Source: Pseudomonadota bacterium
GTDB taxonomy: Bacteria; Pseudomonadota; Alphaproteobacteria; Rhizobiales; Rhizobiaceae
Reading direction: 5' to 3'
DNA length: 10,894 bases
NCBI GenBank assembly: GCA_023422735.1
Contig: JAFAGL010000238.1
Coordinates: 1-10,894, forward strand
Position numbers and translations under genes: made by a program. Below the pieces are notes generated by a model. The model worked only from the letters and a program-made list of their open reading frames with translations, did not search any database and had not been told where the DNA came from. The first letter of the stretch is position 1. Every line of letters begins with the position of its first letter. Of this stretch, positions 1-7,034 are shown in pieces.

Positions 1-291
1 CGGAAAAATGAACGCGATCGAAATTTCTCAGCGGGTGGGGAGATTGCACTCTGAAAGACATCAAGATCAAAATGAACATTTCGCTCTTGATACGAAAGGT
101 GGCTCAATCATACGGATTCAACCCTGCGAGCGCGTATAGCCGAGTTTAGGGCGGATATTGAAAAAACATTTGAAGCGCATGTCTGACTGCTTTTGACTTT
201 ACGCCAGATCACGCGGAGAAGATTCTTCCGACGTCGCCGCGAGCTCCGGGCGCCTGACATACCAGTGACCGTCAATCGCGCCGCATTTGCA

Positions 292-320
292 TTGCGAGTT
301 CGCTCAGTCTCGGCTATATC
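292..320 (+). promoter_or_regulatory. Candidate sigma-70 type promoter of trcR
   Basis: TTGCGA at 292-297 and TATATC at 315-320 are separated by 17 bases, a good match to -35 and -10 boxes. Transcription would start near 327 and leave a leader of about 68 bases before the trcR ATG at 395. This would exclude the upstream in-frame ATG at 287 as the start. Found by eye only. Confidence 0.4.
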
Positions 321-340
321 CGGCATCGAACTCCAGACAT

Positions 341-376
341 GGTGGCTTGTCCACCGCCCACGAAGCAGCGTGGGCG
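341..376 (+). promoter_or_regulatory. Two tandem hairpins in the trcR leader
   Basis: GGTGG (341-345) pairs with CCACC (351-355) over a five-base loop. Next to it CGCCCACG (355-362) pairs perfectly with CGTGGGCG (369-376) over a six-base loop. The hairpins share base 355, so at most one of them uses it. The second ends five bases before the AGAGGA ribosome binding site at 381-386. This could influence translation or mRNA stability of trcR, which is inference. The structure itself is directly visible. Confidence 0.45.
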
Positions 377-394
377 AACGAGAGGATTTACCCG

Positions 395-1090
395 ATGGCC
401 AACACGCTCCTGATGCCAAAAGCGACTGCCGTTTGGCTCGTCGACAACACCGCGCTTTCCTTTGATCAGATCGCGCAGTTTTGTTCTTTGCACCCCTTGG
501 AGGTCAAGGCGATTGCTGATGGCGACGCTGCGCAAGGCATCAAGGGAATGGATCCCATGATCACCGGCCAGTTGACGCGTGATGAAATCGCAAAGGCCGA
601 GGCCGATCCAAACCATCGACTCAAGCTGTCGGAACCAAAAGTTCGCGTTCCGGAAACCAAGCGGAAGGGCCCGCGCTATACTCCGCTTTCCAAGCGTCAG
701 GATCGCCCCAACGCAATCTTGTGGTTGGTACGCAACCATCCCGAGCTGAAGGACGCACAGATTTCGCGGCTTGTAGGCACGACCAAGTCGACTATCGAAC
801 AAATCCGCGAACGCAAGCATTGGAACGCAGCCAATCTAGTGCCGATGGACCCAGTGACGCTTGGACTTTGCTCACAGATCGATCTCGACCTCGAAGTCAG
901 CCGCGCGTCGAAAGACAAACAGCCAACCACTTCTTCGGGTGACACCTTGCTCCCCGCTTCAATGACCGAAAGTCTGGACGTGAGCGAATCACAAAGCGAG
1001 GATGAAAAAGAACTCGACGCAAACGCAGTGTTTGCAAAGCTCTCATCTCTAAAGGGACGTGAGCAGGAAGACGATAACGACAACGACTGA
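395..1090 (+). CDS. trcR: TrcR-type cell cycle transcriptional regulator (DUF1013)
   Basis: A 231-residue cytoplasmic protein of the DUF1013 family, conserved in alphaproteobacteria and annotated as cell cycle transcriptional regulator TrcR. An N-terminal helical section (about 8-40) contains an HTH-like stretch. A basic linker (about 80-105) leads to a second HTH-like segment (about 118-140, LKDAQISRLVGTTKSTIEQI). The conserved block HWNAANLVPMDPVTLGLCSQ follows at 142-161. The C-terminal 60 residues are low-complexity and acidic, ending in EDDNDND. I chose ATG 395 because AGAGGA lies eight bases upstream and the family begins MANTLLMPKATAVWLV. The in-frame ATG at 287 lies upstream of the predicted promoter and adds no family-like sequence. 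The gene is monocistronic and ends at a strong terminator. Family assignment is firm, but the exact regulatory role here is unknown. Confidence 0.93.
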   Translation: MANTLLMPKATAVWLVDNTALSFDQIAQFCSLHPLEVKAIADGDAAQGIKGMDPMITGQLTRDEIAKAEADPNHRLKLSEPKVRVPETKRKGPRYTPLSKRQDRPNAILWLVRNHPELKDAQISRLVGTTKSTIEQIRERKHWNAANLVPMDPVTLGLCSQIDLDLEVSRASKDKQPTTSSGDTLLPASMTESLDVSESQSEDEKELDANAVFAKLSSLKGREQEDDNDND

Positions 1091-1104
1091 AAGTCATTAT
1101 TCGT

Positions 1105-1131
1105 GAAAAGGCGGTTGGGTGCCGCCTTTTC
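1105..1131. terminator. Bidirectional intrinsic terminator between trcR and the YafY-type gene
   Basis: A perfect 10-bp stem, GAAAAGGCGG (1105-1114) and CCGCCTTTTC (1122-1131), has a seven-base loop. T-rich sequence follows on the plus strand (CGTTTTCT), and the A-run of the left arm gives a T-run on the minus strand. It sits between two convergent genes that end at 1090 and 1146 and can serve both. Confidence 0.88.
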
Positions 1132-1145
1132 GTTTTCTGCAGCAA

Positions 1146-1865
1146 TCAAGCCGAATATCTCAGCCCCATACCGCCCTGCTCGGCCTTACGCTTTTCCATA
1201 GCCCGATAAAAATCGCTGAGAAGCTTTCCTTTTTCAGGCTTGAAACGATGACCGGCCTGTTCGATCCGGACAATACGGTCGACTCTGAAGGTCCGAAAAT
1301 CGTCTCGCAGCTCACAATAACACGCAAGCGTCCAGACTCTTCCCCAGAACCAAAGCCCGAGCGGTCTCACGCTACGGTGTGATGTCTTGCCCTGTTCGTC
1401 TTGGTAGCGCAGAACAAGCACATCGCGAGTTTCTACCGCGAGCTCAATGACATCGATTGCGCTACGATCGGCGTCCGAAACGACCCACATGGGGGAATGA
1501 ATCTCAGTTCGATCGATCCGAAGGCGATCCGCTTCCGGCAATACAGCCCCGATTTTGATCAGGGCCTCCTCTGCAGCACGTGCCATAGATGACCCGCCGA
1601 ACGAGCGCACCATTCGTGCACCCGCGACAAGAGCCACAATTTCATCGCGCGTGAACATCATAGGGGGAAGATCATAGCCCTCGCGCATCATGTAACCGAC
1701 ACCTGCTTCGCCCTCTATCGGAACGCCGGTAGTCTGAAGATCAGAGATGTCCCGATAGATTGTGCGCTCGGAGACTTCGAGCCAATCTGCGAGCTTGCGT
1801 GCGGTTACGAGACGGCTCCCGCGCATATGTTGGACAATCTGGAACAACCTGTCGGCGCGACGCAT
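1146..1865 (-). CDS. YafY-family HTH/WYL transcriptional regulator
   Basis: A 239-residue DNA-binding regulator. A winged HTH of the HTH_11/DeoR-like type lies at about 4-56 (LVTARKLADWLEVSERTIYRD). A WYL-type ligand-sensing domain lies at about 130-205 (RPLGLWFWGRVWTLACYC, then FRVDRI). Length and architecture match the YafY family. The ATG at 1865 is chosen because AAGGAAA lies just upstream and the protein then starts MRRADRLFQIVQ, as is usual for the family. The open frame extends further, to 1946, but that part has no family-like sequence and reaches into an inverted repeat. Such regulators usually sit next to a divergent target. Here the upstream neighbour is the 3' end of an SDR gene on the same strand, so the target is not evident. 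The perfect repeat at 1943-1982 is the obvious candidate operator. Confidence 0.9.
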   Translation of the reverse strand: MRRADRLFQIVQHMRGSRLVTARKLADWLEVSERTIYRDISDLQTTGVPIEGEAGVGYMMREGYDLPPMMFTRDEIVALVAGARMVRSFGGSSMARAAEEALIKIGAVLPEADRLRIDRTEIHSPMWVVSDADRSAIDVIELAVETRDVLVLRYQDEQGKTSHRSVRPLGLWFWGRVWTLACYCELRDDFRTFRVDRIVRIEQAGHRFKPEKGKLLSDFYRAMEKRKAEQGGMGLRYSA

Positions 1866-1942
1866 GACGATTTCCTTCTGCGCCGAATATTCGCCGCCCC
1901 CGAAAAATGGTGCGCACGCTGAGCTACGGCAAGCAGATGGTC

Positions 1943-1982
1943 GCACAACACTCCTGACAGCAGACTGTCAGGAGTGTTGTGC
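1943..1982. promoter_or_regulatory. Perfect 18-bp inverted repeat, candidate regulator operator
   Basis: GCACAACACTCCTGACAG (1943-1960) is repeated exactly in reverse complement at 1965-1982, with four bases (CAGA) between. It lies 78 bases upstream of the YafY-type start codon and directly touches the stop codon of the SDR gene (1983-1985). There is no T-run on either side, so it is a poor intrinsic terminator. The length and symmetry suit a dimeric repressor site. That the YafY-type protein binds it is inference from proximity. Confidence 0.6.
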
Positions 1983-2768
1983 TTAATCAGGAATCGAGAC
2001 TGTGTAGTTAAGTGGGAGCCGTCCTCCATCGGCGTAAATTGTCTGACCGGTAATGTAGCTGGCTTCTTCCGAAGCAAGAAATGCTGCAATCGAAGCTATT
2101 TCTGACGCTTCACCAACCCTACCCAACGGCGTGCGGGACAAAACGCGCCGCATTGCCGCTTCGTCGCTATTCACCGCTTCTAGCATTGCTGTCGCAATTG
2201 AACCCGGCCCGATTGCGTTGACCCTGATCCCGTGAGGGGCAAGCGATATCGCCATGACCTTTGTGAGTTGGCTGACACCGCCCTTGGAAATCGAATAGGG
2301 CCCCTGATCCGGAAGCCCGAAGATCGCATTGATCGAGGACATGTTGATGATCGTGCCCGCGTCGCCGCCGTTCTTGATCTTGTCGACCATGAAGCGCGAA
2401 ACGGCCTGTCCTGCCAAGAACGCGCCTTTCAGGTTCACCGCAAGCACCTGATCGAAATCTTCCTCGGTCACGTCGAGAAAATCGCTTTTGCGAACGATAC
2501 CGGCATTGTTGACGAGGATATCAATATCCCCAAAAGCGTCGATGGTTGCTGCAAGCAGATTATGGACGTCCAGGCGGTTGGAAACATCCGTTTTCACGAA
2601 CATCGCCTCACCCATGCGACGGAAATCATCCGCCGCCCTTTCCCCAGCTTGCGTATCGACCTCGGCGACCACAACACGAGCTCGCTCTCGCACAAAGCGC
2701 TCGGCTATTGCATAGCCGATGCCCTGCCCCGCACCCGTGACGATCGCGACTTTACCATCCAGCGCCAT
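1983..2768 (-). CDS. SDR family NAD(P)-dependent dehydrogenase
   Basis: A 261-residue classical short-chain dehydrogenase/reductase. The cofactor motif TGAGQGIG is at 11-18, NNAG at 87-90, and the catalytic set is Asn112, Ser145, Tyr158 and Lys162 (YSISK). Glu36 at the end of the second strand suggests NAD rather than NADP. The C-terminal ADGGRLPL block is also typical. It starts at ATG 2768, which overlaps the TGA of the synthetase gene by one base (TGATG), so the two are probably translationally coupled. The substrate cannot be read from the sequence. Neighbouring carnitine genes make a 3-hydroxyacid such as 3-hydroxybutyrate, or D-carnitine, worth testing, but this is a guess from context. 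All catalytic residues are present and the gene appears intact. Confidence 0.92.
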   Translation of the reverse strand: MALDGKVAIVTGAGQGIGYAIAERFVRERARVVVAEVDTQAGERAADDFRRMGEAMFVKTDVSNRLDVHNLLAATIDAFGDIDILVNNAGIVRKSDFLDVTEEDFDQVLAVNLKGAFLAGQAVSRFMVDKIKNGGDAGTIINMSSINAIFGLPDQGPYSISKGGVSQLTKVMAISLAPHGIRVNAIGPGSIATAMLEAVNSDEAAMRRVLSRTPLGRVGEASEIASIAAFLASEEASYITGQTIYADGGRLPLNYTVSIPD

Positions 2769-4693
2769 CAGCCTGCTACCTTTCCGGCCCCCGCCAAACC
2801 ATGCTTGGCCATCGCCTCGCCGATCTCATCCATGATAACCGGATCGTCGATTGTCGCAGGCATGCTCCATTCCTGCTTATCCGCAATTTTTTGCATCGTG
2901 GAGCGAAGGATCTTGCCGGATCGCGTTTTCGGCAGGCGTTTGATGACGACCACCTGTCGAAGCGCGGCCACCGCACCGATCCGGTCGCGCACCAATGCCA
3001 CGACTTCGCGTTCGACATCCTGCTCCGGCCGGTCCACGCCTGAGTTCAGGACCACCAGCGCCAATGGCACCTGCCCTTTCATGGCATCCGCAATCCCGAT
3101 CACCGCGCATTCGGCAACATTCGGATGTTCCGCGACAACCTCTTCCATGGCGCCTGTCGAGAGGCGGTGACCCGCGACGTTGATGATGTCGTCGGTGCGC
3201 GACATGATGAAAATATAGCCGTCGTCATCGATGATACCGGCGTCGGCCGTCGTGTAATACCCGGGGAACGCCGCCAGATAGGCTTGCCTGAACCTGTCAT
3301 CCGCCTGCCAGAGCGTTGGCAATGCGCCGGGTGGCAATGGCAGCCGGAGGACGACATTCCCCAGCGTGCCCGCTTCCACGGGCTGCCCGTCATCATCCAC
3401 CACCTGCACGTCGAAGCCCGGCATGGCCACGCCCGGTGAGCCATATTTGACCGGCAGGAAACCGAGACCTGCGGGGTTGTGGCTGATCGGTGCGCCGCTT
3501 TCGGTTTGCCACCAATGGTCGATCACCGGCACGCCGAGCTTGGCTTCGGCCCATTTGATCGTTTCCGGATCGCCGCGCTCACCGGCCAAAAACAGTGCCC
3601 TGAAACTCGAAAGGTCGTAATTCTTGATGAGCGAACCGTCCGGATCTTCCTTCTTGATGGCACGGAAGGCCGTTGGCGCGGTGAAAAGCCCGACAGCCTT
3701 ATGCTCGGAAATTACCCGCCAGAAGGCCCCCGCATCCGGAGTTCCAACCGGCTTGCCTTCGTAAAGGATCGAAGTCGCACCATGAAGCAGCGGCCCGTAA
3801 ACGATATAGGAGTGGCCGACGACCCAGCCGACATCGGAGGAGGTAAAAAACACCTCGCCCGGTTTGACGCCGAACTCGTTCCACATTGTCCATTTGAGCA
3901 TGACCATGTGGCCGCCGGTATCCCGCACCACGCCCTTCGGTGTGCCAGTCGTGCCTGAGGTGTAAAGAATATAAAGCGGGTCAGTCGCCAGAACCGGCAC
4001 GCACTCGACCTCGGCGCCACGCTCGCGCGAATCGTCGACGGCGAGCCGATAATCGATGTCGCGCCCCTCGATCAGCTCGCAACGCTTCTGCTCGCGCTGG
4101 AGGATGATGCAGGATTTGGGCTTCACCGATGCCAGTTCGATCGCGCGATCGAGCAACGGCTTGTAGTCGATGATGCGAGTGACCTCGATGCCGCATGACG
4201 CGGAGATGATCGCTTTCGGCCGAGCATCGTCGATGCGGGTGGCGAGTTCCTTTGCTGCGAAGCCCCCGAATACGACCGAGTGGATTGCCCCCAAACGTGC
4301 GCAGGCCAGCATCGCAAATGCAGCTTCCGGCACCATCGGCATGTAAAGGATGACGCGGTCGCCTTTTTCGATGCCCTGTTCCCGCAACACGACAGCCAGC
4401 GCCACGACCTCGTCGAGTATTTCACCATAGGTGAAGGACTTCTTCGTGGCCGTGACAGGCGAGTCGTAGATCAGCGCGGTCTGGTCGCCGCGCCCATTTG
4501 CAACCTGTCGGTCCAGTGCGTTGTAGCACATGTTGCAGGTCGCACCGGGAAACCACTGGCCATAAGGGCCGAGATCAGGGTCGAACACCTTCTCCCAAGG
4601 TGAGAACCAGTCGATCTCTTTTGCTGCATCGGCAAAAAACTGTTCCGGATTCTCTCGCCACGCAGCGATGGTTTCATGATATGCGGATGCCAT
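2768..4693 (-). CDS. prpE: PrpE-type propionate/short-chain acyl-CoA synthetase
   Basis: A 641-residue AMP-forming acyl-CoA synthetase that activates a short carboxylic acid with ATP and CoA through an acyl-adenylate. The N-terminal ACAS_N region is followed by the phosphate-binding loop YTSGTTGTPKG (244-254), WWQTESG (394-400), an Asp contacting ribose (about 484), Arg499, and catalytic Lys594 in RSGKILR. The blocks GAIHSVVFGGFAAKELATRI, DTGGH and NVAGHRLSTG resemble propionyl-CoA synthetase PrpE more than acetyl-CoA synthetase Acs. The lysine sits near position 592 of Salmonella PrpE. ATG 4693 is chosen because GGGAGGA stands five bases upstream. The frame stays open to 4804 without family-like sequence. 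It is coupled to the downstream SDR. Propionate, acetate and acetoacetate are all possible substrates. The gene is intact. Confidence 0.9.
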   Translation of the reverse strand: MASAYHETIAAWRENPEQFFADAAKEIDWFSPWEKVFDPDLGPYGQWFPGATCNMCYNALDRQVANGRGDQTALIYDSPVTATKKSFTYGEILDEVVALAVVLREQGIEKGDRVILYMPMVPEAAFAMLACARLGAIHSVVFGGFAAKELATRIDDARPKAIISASCGIEVTRIIDYKPLLDRAIELASVKPKSCIILQREQKRCELIEGRDIDYRLAVDDSRERGAEVECVPVLATDPLYILYTSGTTGTPKGVVRDTGGHMVMLKWTMWNEFGVKPGEVFFTSSDVGWVVGHSYIVYGPLLHGATSILYEGKPVGTPDAGAFWRVISEHKAVGLFTAPTAFRAIKKEDPDGSLIKNYDLSSFRALFLAGERGDPETIKWAEAKLGVPVIDHWWQTESGAPISHNPAGLGFLPVKYGSPGVAMPGFDVQVVDDDGQPVEAGTLGNVVLRLPLPPGALPTLWQADDRFRQAYLAAFPGYYTTADAGIIDDDGYIFIMSRTDDIINVAGHRLSTGAMEEVVAEHPNVAECAVIGIADAMKGQVPLALVVLNSGVDRPEQDVEREVVALVRDRIGAVAALRQVVVIKRLPKTRSGKILRSTMQKIADKQEWSMPATIDDPVIMDEIGEAMAKHGLAGAGKVAG

Positions 4694-4863
4694 ACTGTCC
4701 TCCCAGGAGAGCGCAGTATCGTCAAACCGGACTTGCTCGTCCACTCGACCTTCGTTTGAACTGGGCGCCCACCGAGCCCGAAACCATTGCAGGCCATGTT
4801 GCAAGCTTTTCCCGACGCAACCTCTTTCCGGACATGTGATTTGCCCACGCTGGCAGGCCCGGC

Positions 4864-5025
4864 ATGAGCAAGGCGCTTTCGCTCATCATTCTTGCGATGA
4901 TGGCGCTGCACATTTGGCGTCCACTCAACCTGCCGTGTTTGCGCAAACGTCGAGATGTCTGAAAGATCGCAATCCTTGCGCTCGTGATGATCGCCGTGAC
5001 GGTCCTCTTTTCCCATCACGGCTAG
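4864..5025 (+). pseudogene. Small two-helix membrane protein ORF interrupted by in-frame TGA
   Basis: The ATG at 4864 opens a 32-codon frame beginning MSKALSLIILAMMALHIW, a hydrophobic helix, then a basic stretch (LRKRRDV). A TGA at 4960-4962 ends it. In the same frame coding-like sequence resumes at once (KIAILALVMIAVTVLFSHHG), forming a second helix, and stops at TAG 5023-5025. Reading the TGA as TGG would give a 53-residue protein with two membrane segments around a positive loop. Third codon positions are mostly G or C on both sides of the TGA. I read it as a nonsense-mutated small gene. No strong ribosome binding site is visible, and the frame is closed by TGA at 4837. Its 3' end overlaps the stop of cdhA by three bases on the opposite strand (5022-5024 and 5023-5025). 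The function is unknown, and it could also be a chance frame. Confidence 0.45.
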
Positions 5026-6040
5026 GCATCGGCTCGGTCTTTTCGCGCAACGCTCGCGAGCTTTGCGACATAGTCGTTTTGCAGCGCACCCGCTCCCCAG
5101 CCTTGCCCCCCGTTTTGTTGTGCAAGCGCGGTCATGATGGCGACGAGATTGTCGTCGCGAATCGCTTCGAGTTCGCGGATGGAAAACTGGCCTGACTGAG
5201 CGTCCGATTGCTCGACAATCAGGCCAACAAGCTCATCGTTGAAGTCCGGCACATCTGTCAGTCTTGCCCAGGGCCAAGAAAGACAAGGGCCGAACTGCTC
5301 CATAAAGTGGCGCATCCCGGCCTCGCCTCCGGCGATCCTGTATGTCTGGAAGAGGCCCATCTGCGCCCACCGCAACCCGAAGGAATAGCGGATAATATCG
5401 TCCAGCTCCTCCACGGTCGTTATTCCATCCTTGATGAGCCAGAGGGATTCACGCCAGATCGCTTCAAGCAGCCGGTCGCCGACGAAGGCTTCGATTTCCT
5501 TTCGGATCAACACCGGCCTCATTCCAATGGAGGCATAGACCTCCTTCTCTTGCCGATGAAGTCGGTTTCCATCCTTTCCCCGCCGACGATCTCCACAAGT
5601 GGGAGAAGATAAACGGGGTTGAAGGGATGGGCCACGACCAGTCGTTCCGGGTGCTTCAACACACTCGCCATCTCGGTGGGCTTCAAGCCCGATGTCGAAG
5701 AGCCGATCAACGCATCGGGAGGCGAATTCGCATCGATTTCTGCGAGGACGCGATGTTTGAGATCAAGCCTTTCAGGCACGCTTTCCTGAATGAAGTCGGC
5801 TCCGGCAACCGCTTCGGCAAGCGTTGTCACGTAAGTGATCCGTCCTTCTTCGGGCAAGCCTGAAGGCACCATCTGCGCATAAGCACGCCGCGCATTGGCG
5901 AGCACTTCACTGACCTTTCGTTCAGCCTCGCTATCGGGATCGAAAAGCGCAACATCGATCCCGTTGAGTACGAGCCGCGCAACCCATCCGGCACCGATGA
6001 CACCGCCGCCAACACAGGCAGCCTTGTTGATTCTTGTCAT
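5022..6040 (-). pseudogene. cdhA: L-carnitine dehydrogenase, split by a one-base frameshift
   Basis: L-carnitine dehydrogenase (3-hydroxyacyl-CoA dehydrogenase superfamily) makes 3-dehydrocarnitine with NAD. The first piece (6040-5519, 173 residues) has the Rossmann motif VGGGVIGAGW, GSSTSGLKPTE and HPFNPVYLLPLVE (His138, Glu150). After about residue 162 it becomes nonsense (KRRRSMPPLE, stop). The second piece, ATG 5522 to TAG 5022 (166 residues), carries the C-terminal domain (IEAFVGDRLLEAIWRE, GLRWAQMGLFQTYRIAGGEA). In its frame the bases upstream of that ATG still encode family sequence (EKEVYASIG), so the two pieces were one 339-residue gene that lost one base near 5555. The first stop and second ATG overlap as ATGA, so the second half may be reinitiated. 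The cdhA ATG lies one base after the cdhC stop, with GGGAG upstream. There is no fused thioesterase domain. A sequencing error is possible. Confidence 0.85.
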
Positions 6041-6041
6041 G

Positions 6042-6958
6042 TCAGGCTCCCAACGGCGCACGCTTGGTGAGATTCAGTTTCTTCCTGACCTCTTCGGGTT
6101 CGAGAACTCGCGCCCCCATATTCATCACGATGGTTGCTGCTTTTTCAACAAGCTGGGCATTTGTCGCAAGCACCCCCTTGTCCAGCCAAAGATTGTCTTC
6201 CAACCCCACGCGCACATTGCCGCCGGCAAGCACAGCCGCTGCCGCATATGCCATCTGGTTGCGCCCCAGTGAGAAGGCTGACCATGTCCAGTCAGCCGGC
6301 ACATTGTTGACCATCGCCATGAAGGTATTGAGGTCGTCGGGTGCGGCCCAGGGCACGCCCATGCACAATTGAACAAGCGCATCCGCTTCAAGCACACCTT
6401 CACTGACAAGTTGCCGGCCAAACCAGAGATGACCTGTATCGAAAGCTTCTATTTCGGCCTTCACACCGATTTCCGTCATCTTGCGGCCCATGGCGCGTAA
6501 CATGCCGGGGGTGTTCGTCATCACATAATCCGCTTCTGCGAAATTCATCGTTCCACAGTCCAGCGTGCAGATTTCAGGGCGGCATTGGCGCACATGCTCC
6601 ACCCGCTCGCTCGCGCCGACCATGTCAGTCCCGGCTTCCTTCAGTGGCAGCGGTTTTTCGACATCACCGAACACCATGTCGCCACCCATTCCGGCAGTCA
6701 GGTTCAGCACGACGTCGACATCGGCGTCGCGTATGCGCTCCGTCACTTCACGGTAAAGATGAAGCTCGCGACGTGGTGCACCTGTGTCCGGGTCGCGCAC
6801 ATGGCAATGTACGATTGCCGCTCCTGCCTTGGCAGCATCAATCGCGGATGCCGCAATTTCCTCGGGGGAGCGCGGCACGTGCGGGCTGCGATCCTGCGTG
6901 GCACCCGATCCGGTCACGGCGCAGGTGATGAAACCTCGCGGTTCATGGCAAGCGGCAT
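6042..6958 (-). pseudogene. cdhC: BKACE-family dehydrocarnitine cleavage enzyme, frameshifted near the N terminus
   Basis: A beta-keto acid cleavage enzyme (BKACE, DUF849) that, next to carnitine dehydrogenase, should convert 3-dehydrocarnitine plus acetyl-CoA to betainyl-CoA and acetoacetate. The best start is ATG 6958, with AAGGAG six bases upstream. It reads MPLAMNREV and then shifts out of frame to a TGA at 6916-6914. One extra T in the TTT run at 6931-6933 would restore VFITCAVTGSG, the conserved first strand, and give 305 residues. In that numbering the zinc ligands are His51 and His53 (HCHVRD) and Glu254 in RVGLEDN, with Arg250 and Asp255, matching the Kce active site. Without the repair only a 291-residue frame from GTG 6917 remains, lacking the first beta strand and any nearby ribosome binding site. 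Everything downstream is intact. It could be a real deletion or a homopolymer error. Confidence 0.85.
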
Positions 6959-6980
6959 GGCAATCTCCTTCTTCTCCCGG

Positions 6981-7031
6981 AGCATAATCACCATCCTTGT
7001 CTCGCTATGCTTCACATTTTACGATCACCAT
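6981..7031. promoter_or_regulatory. Divergent cdhC/cdhR control region with repeats and candidate cdhR promoter
   Basis: The 76-base gap between the divergent starts holds AGCATA (6981-6986) and its inverse TATGCT (7006-7011), 25 bases centre to centre. It also holds a direct repeat ATCACCAT at 6987-6994 and 7024-7031. TTGTCT (6997-7002) and TACGAT (7020-7025), 17 bases apart, look like a plus-strand promoter. Its start point would fall almost on the cdhR ATG, giving a very short or absent leader. No good minus-strand -35 box is visible, which would fit an activator-dependent cdhC promoter. The repeats may be regulator sites, which is inference. Confidence 0.35.
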
Positions 7032-7034
7032 TTG

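Larger units (their letters stand above)
1..394. other. Gene-free stretch upstream of trcR
   Basis: I see no convincing gene here. All six frames are cut into short pieces. The longer open frames on both strands have arginine- and serine-rich translations without recognisable motifs, and the plus-strand one runs into trcR out of frame. The right half holds a candidate promoter (292-320), two small hairpins (341-376) and the trcR ribosome binding site. The left part (1-190) is more AT-rich and may be the spacer behind a gene outside the window. Confidence 0.6.

Noticed and set aside
115..226. Two GANTC (CcrM) sites upstream of trcR as a methylation switch
   Set aside because: Two GATTC sites in about 390 bases is close to chance expectation, so it is not evidence by itself.
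287..394. Upstream extension of trcR to ATG 287
   Set aside because: The added 36 residues do not resemble the family start, ATG 287 lies upstream of the predicted promoter, and a good ribosome binding site precedes ATG 395.
2232..3170. Long plus-strand open frame (312 codons) over the SDR and prpE genes
   Set aside because: It lies antisense to two clear enzymes. Its translation is rich in Arg, Ser and His without motifs, as expected for a shadow of GC-rich coding sequence.
4960..4962. Selenocysteine at the TGA of the small membrane ORF
   Set aside because: No SECIS-like hairpin is evident just downstream, and tryptophan to stop (TGG to TGA) is a simpler change.
4471..5019. Minus-strand open frame of 182 codons bridging prpE and the gap
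   Set aside because: Its right part is low-information basic sequence and its left part is prpE read in a wrong frame. No homology is recognisable.
5535..5560. Programmed -1 frameshifting in cdhA, helped by the internal AGAAGGAGG at 5540-5548
   Set aside because: No slippery heptamer is present, and the Shine-Dalgarno-like element lies at or after the point where the frame changes, not upstream of a slip site. A plain deletion explains the data better.
6585..7034. N-terminal extension of cdhR opposite cdhC
   Set aside because: The 150 extra residues lie opposite conserved cdhC coding sequence and match no part of the GlxA/AraC family.
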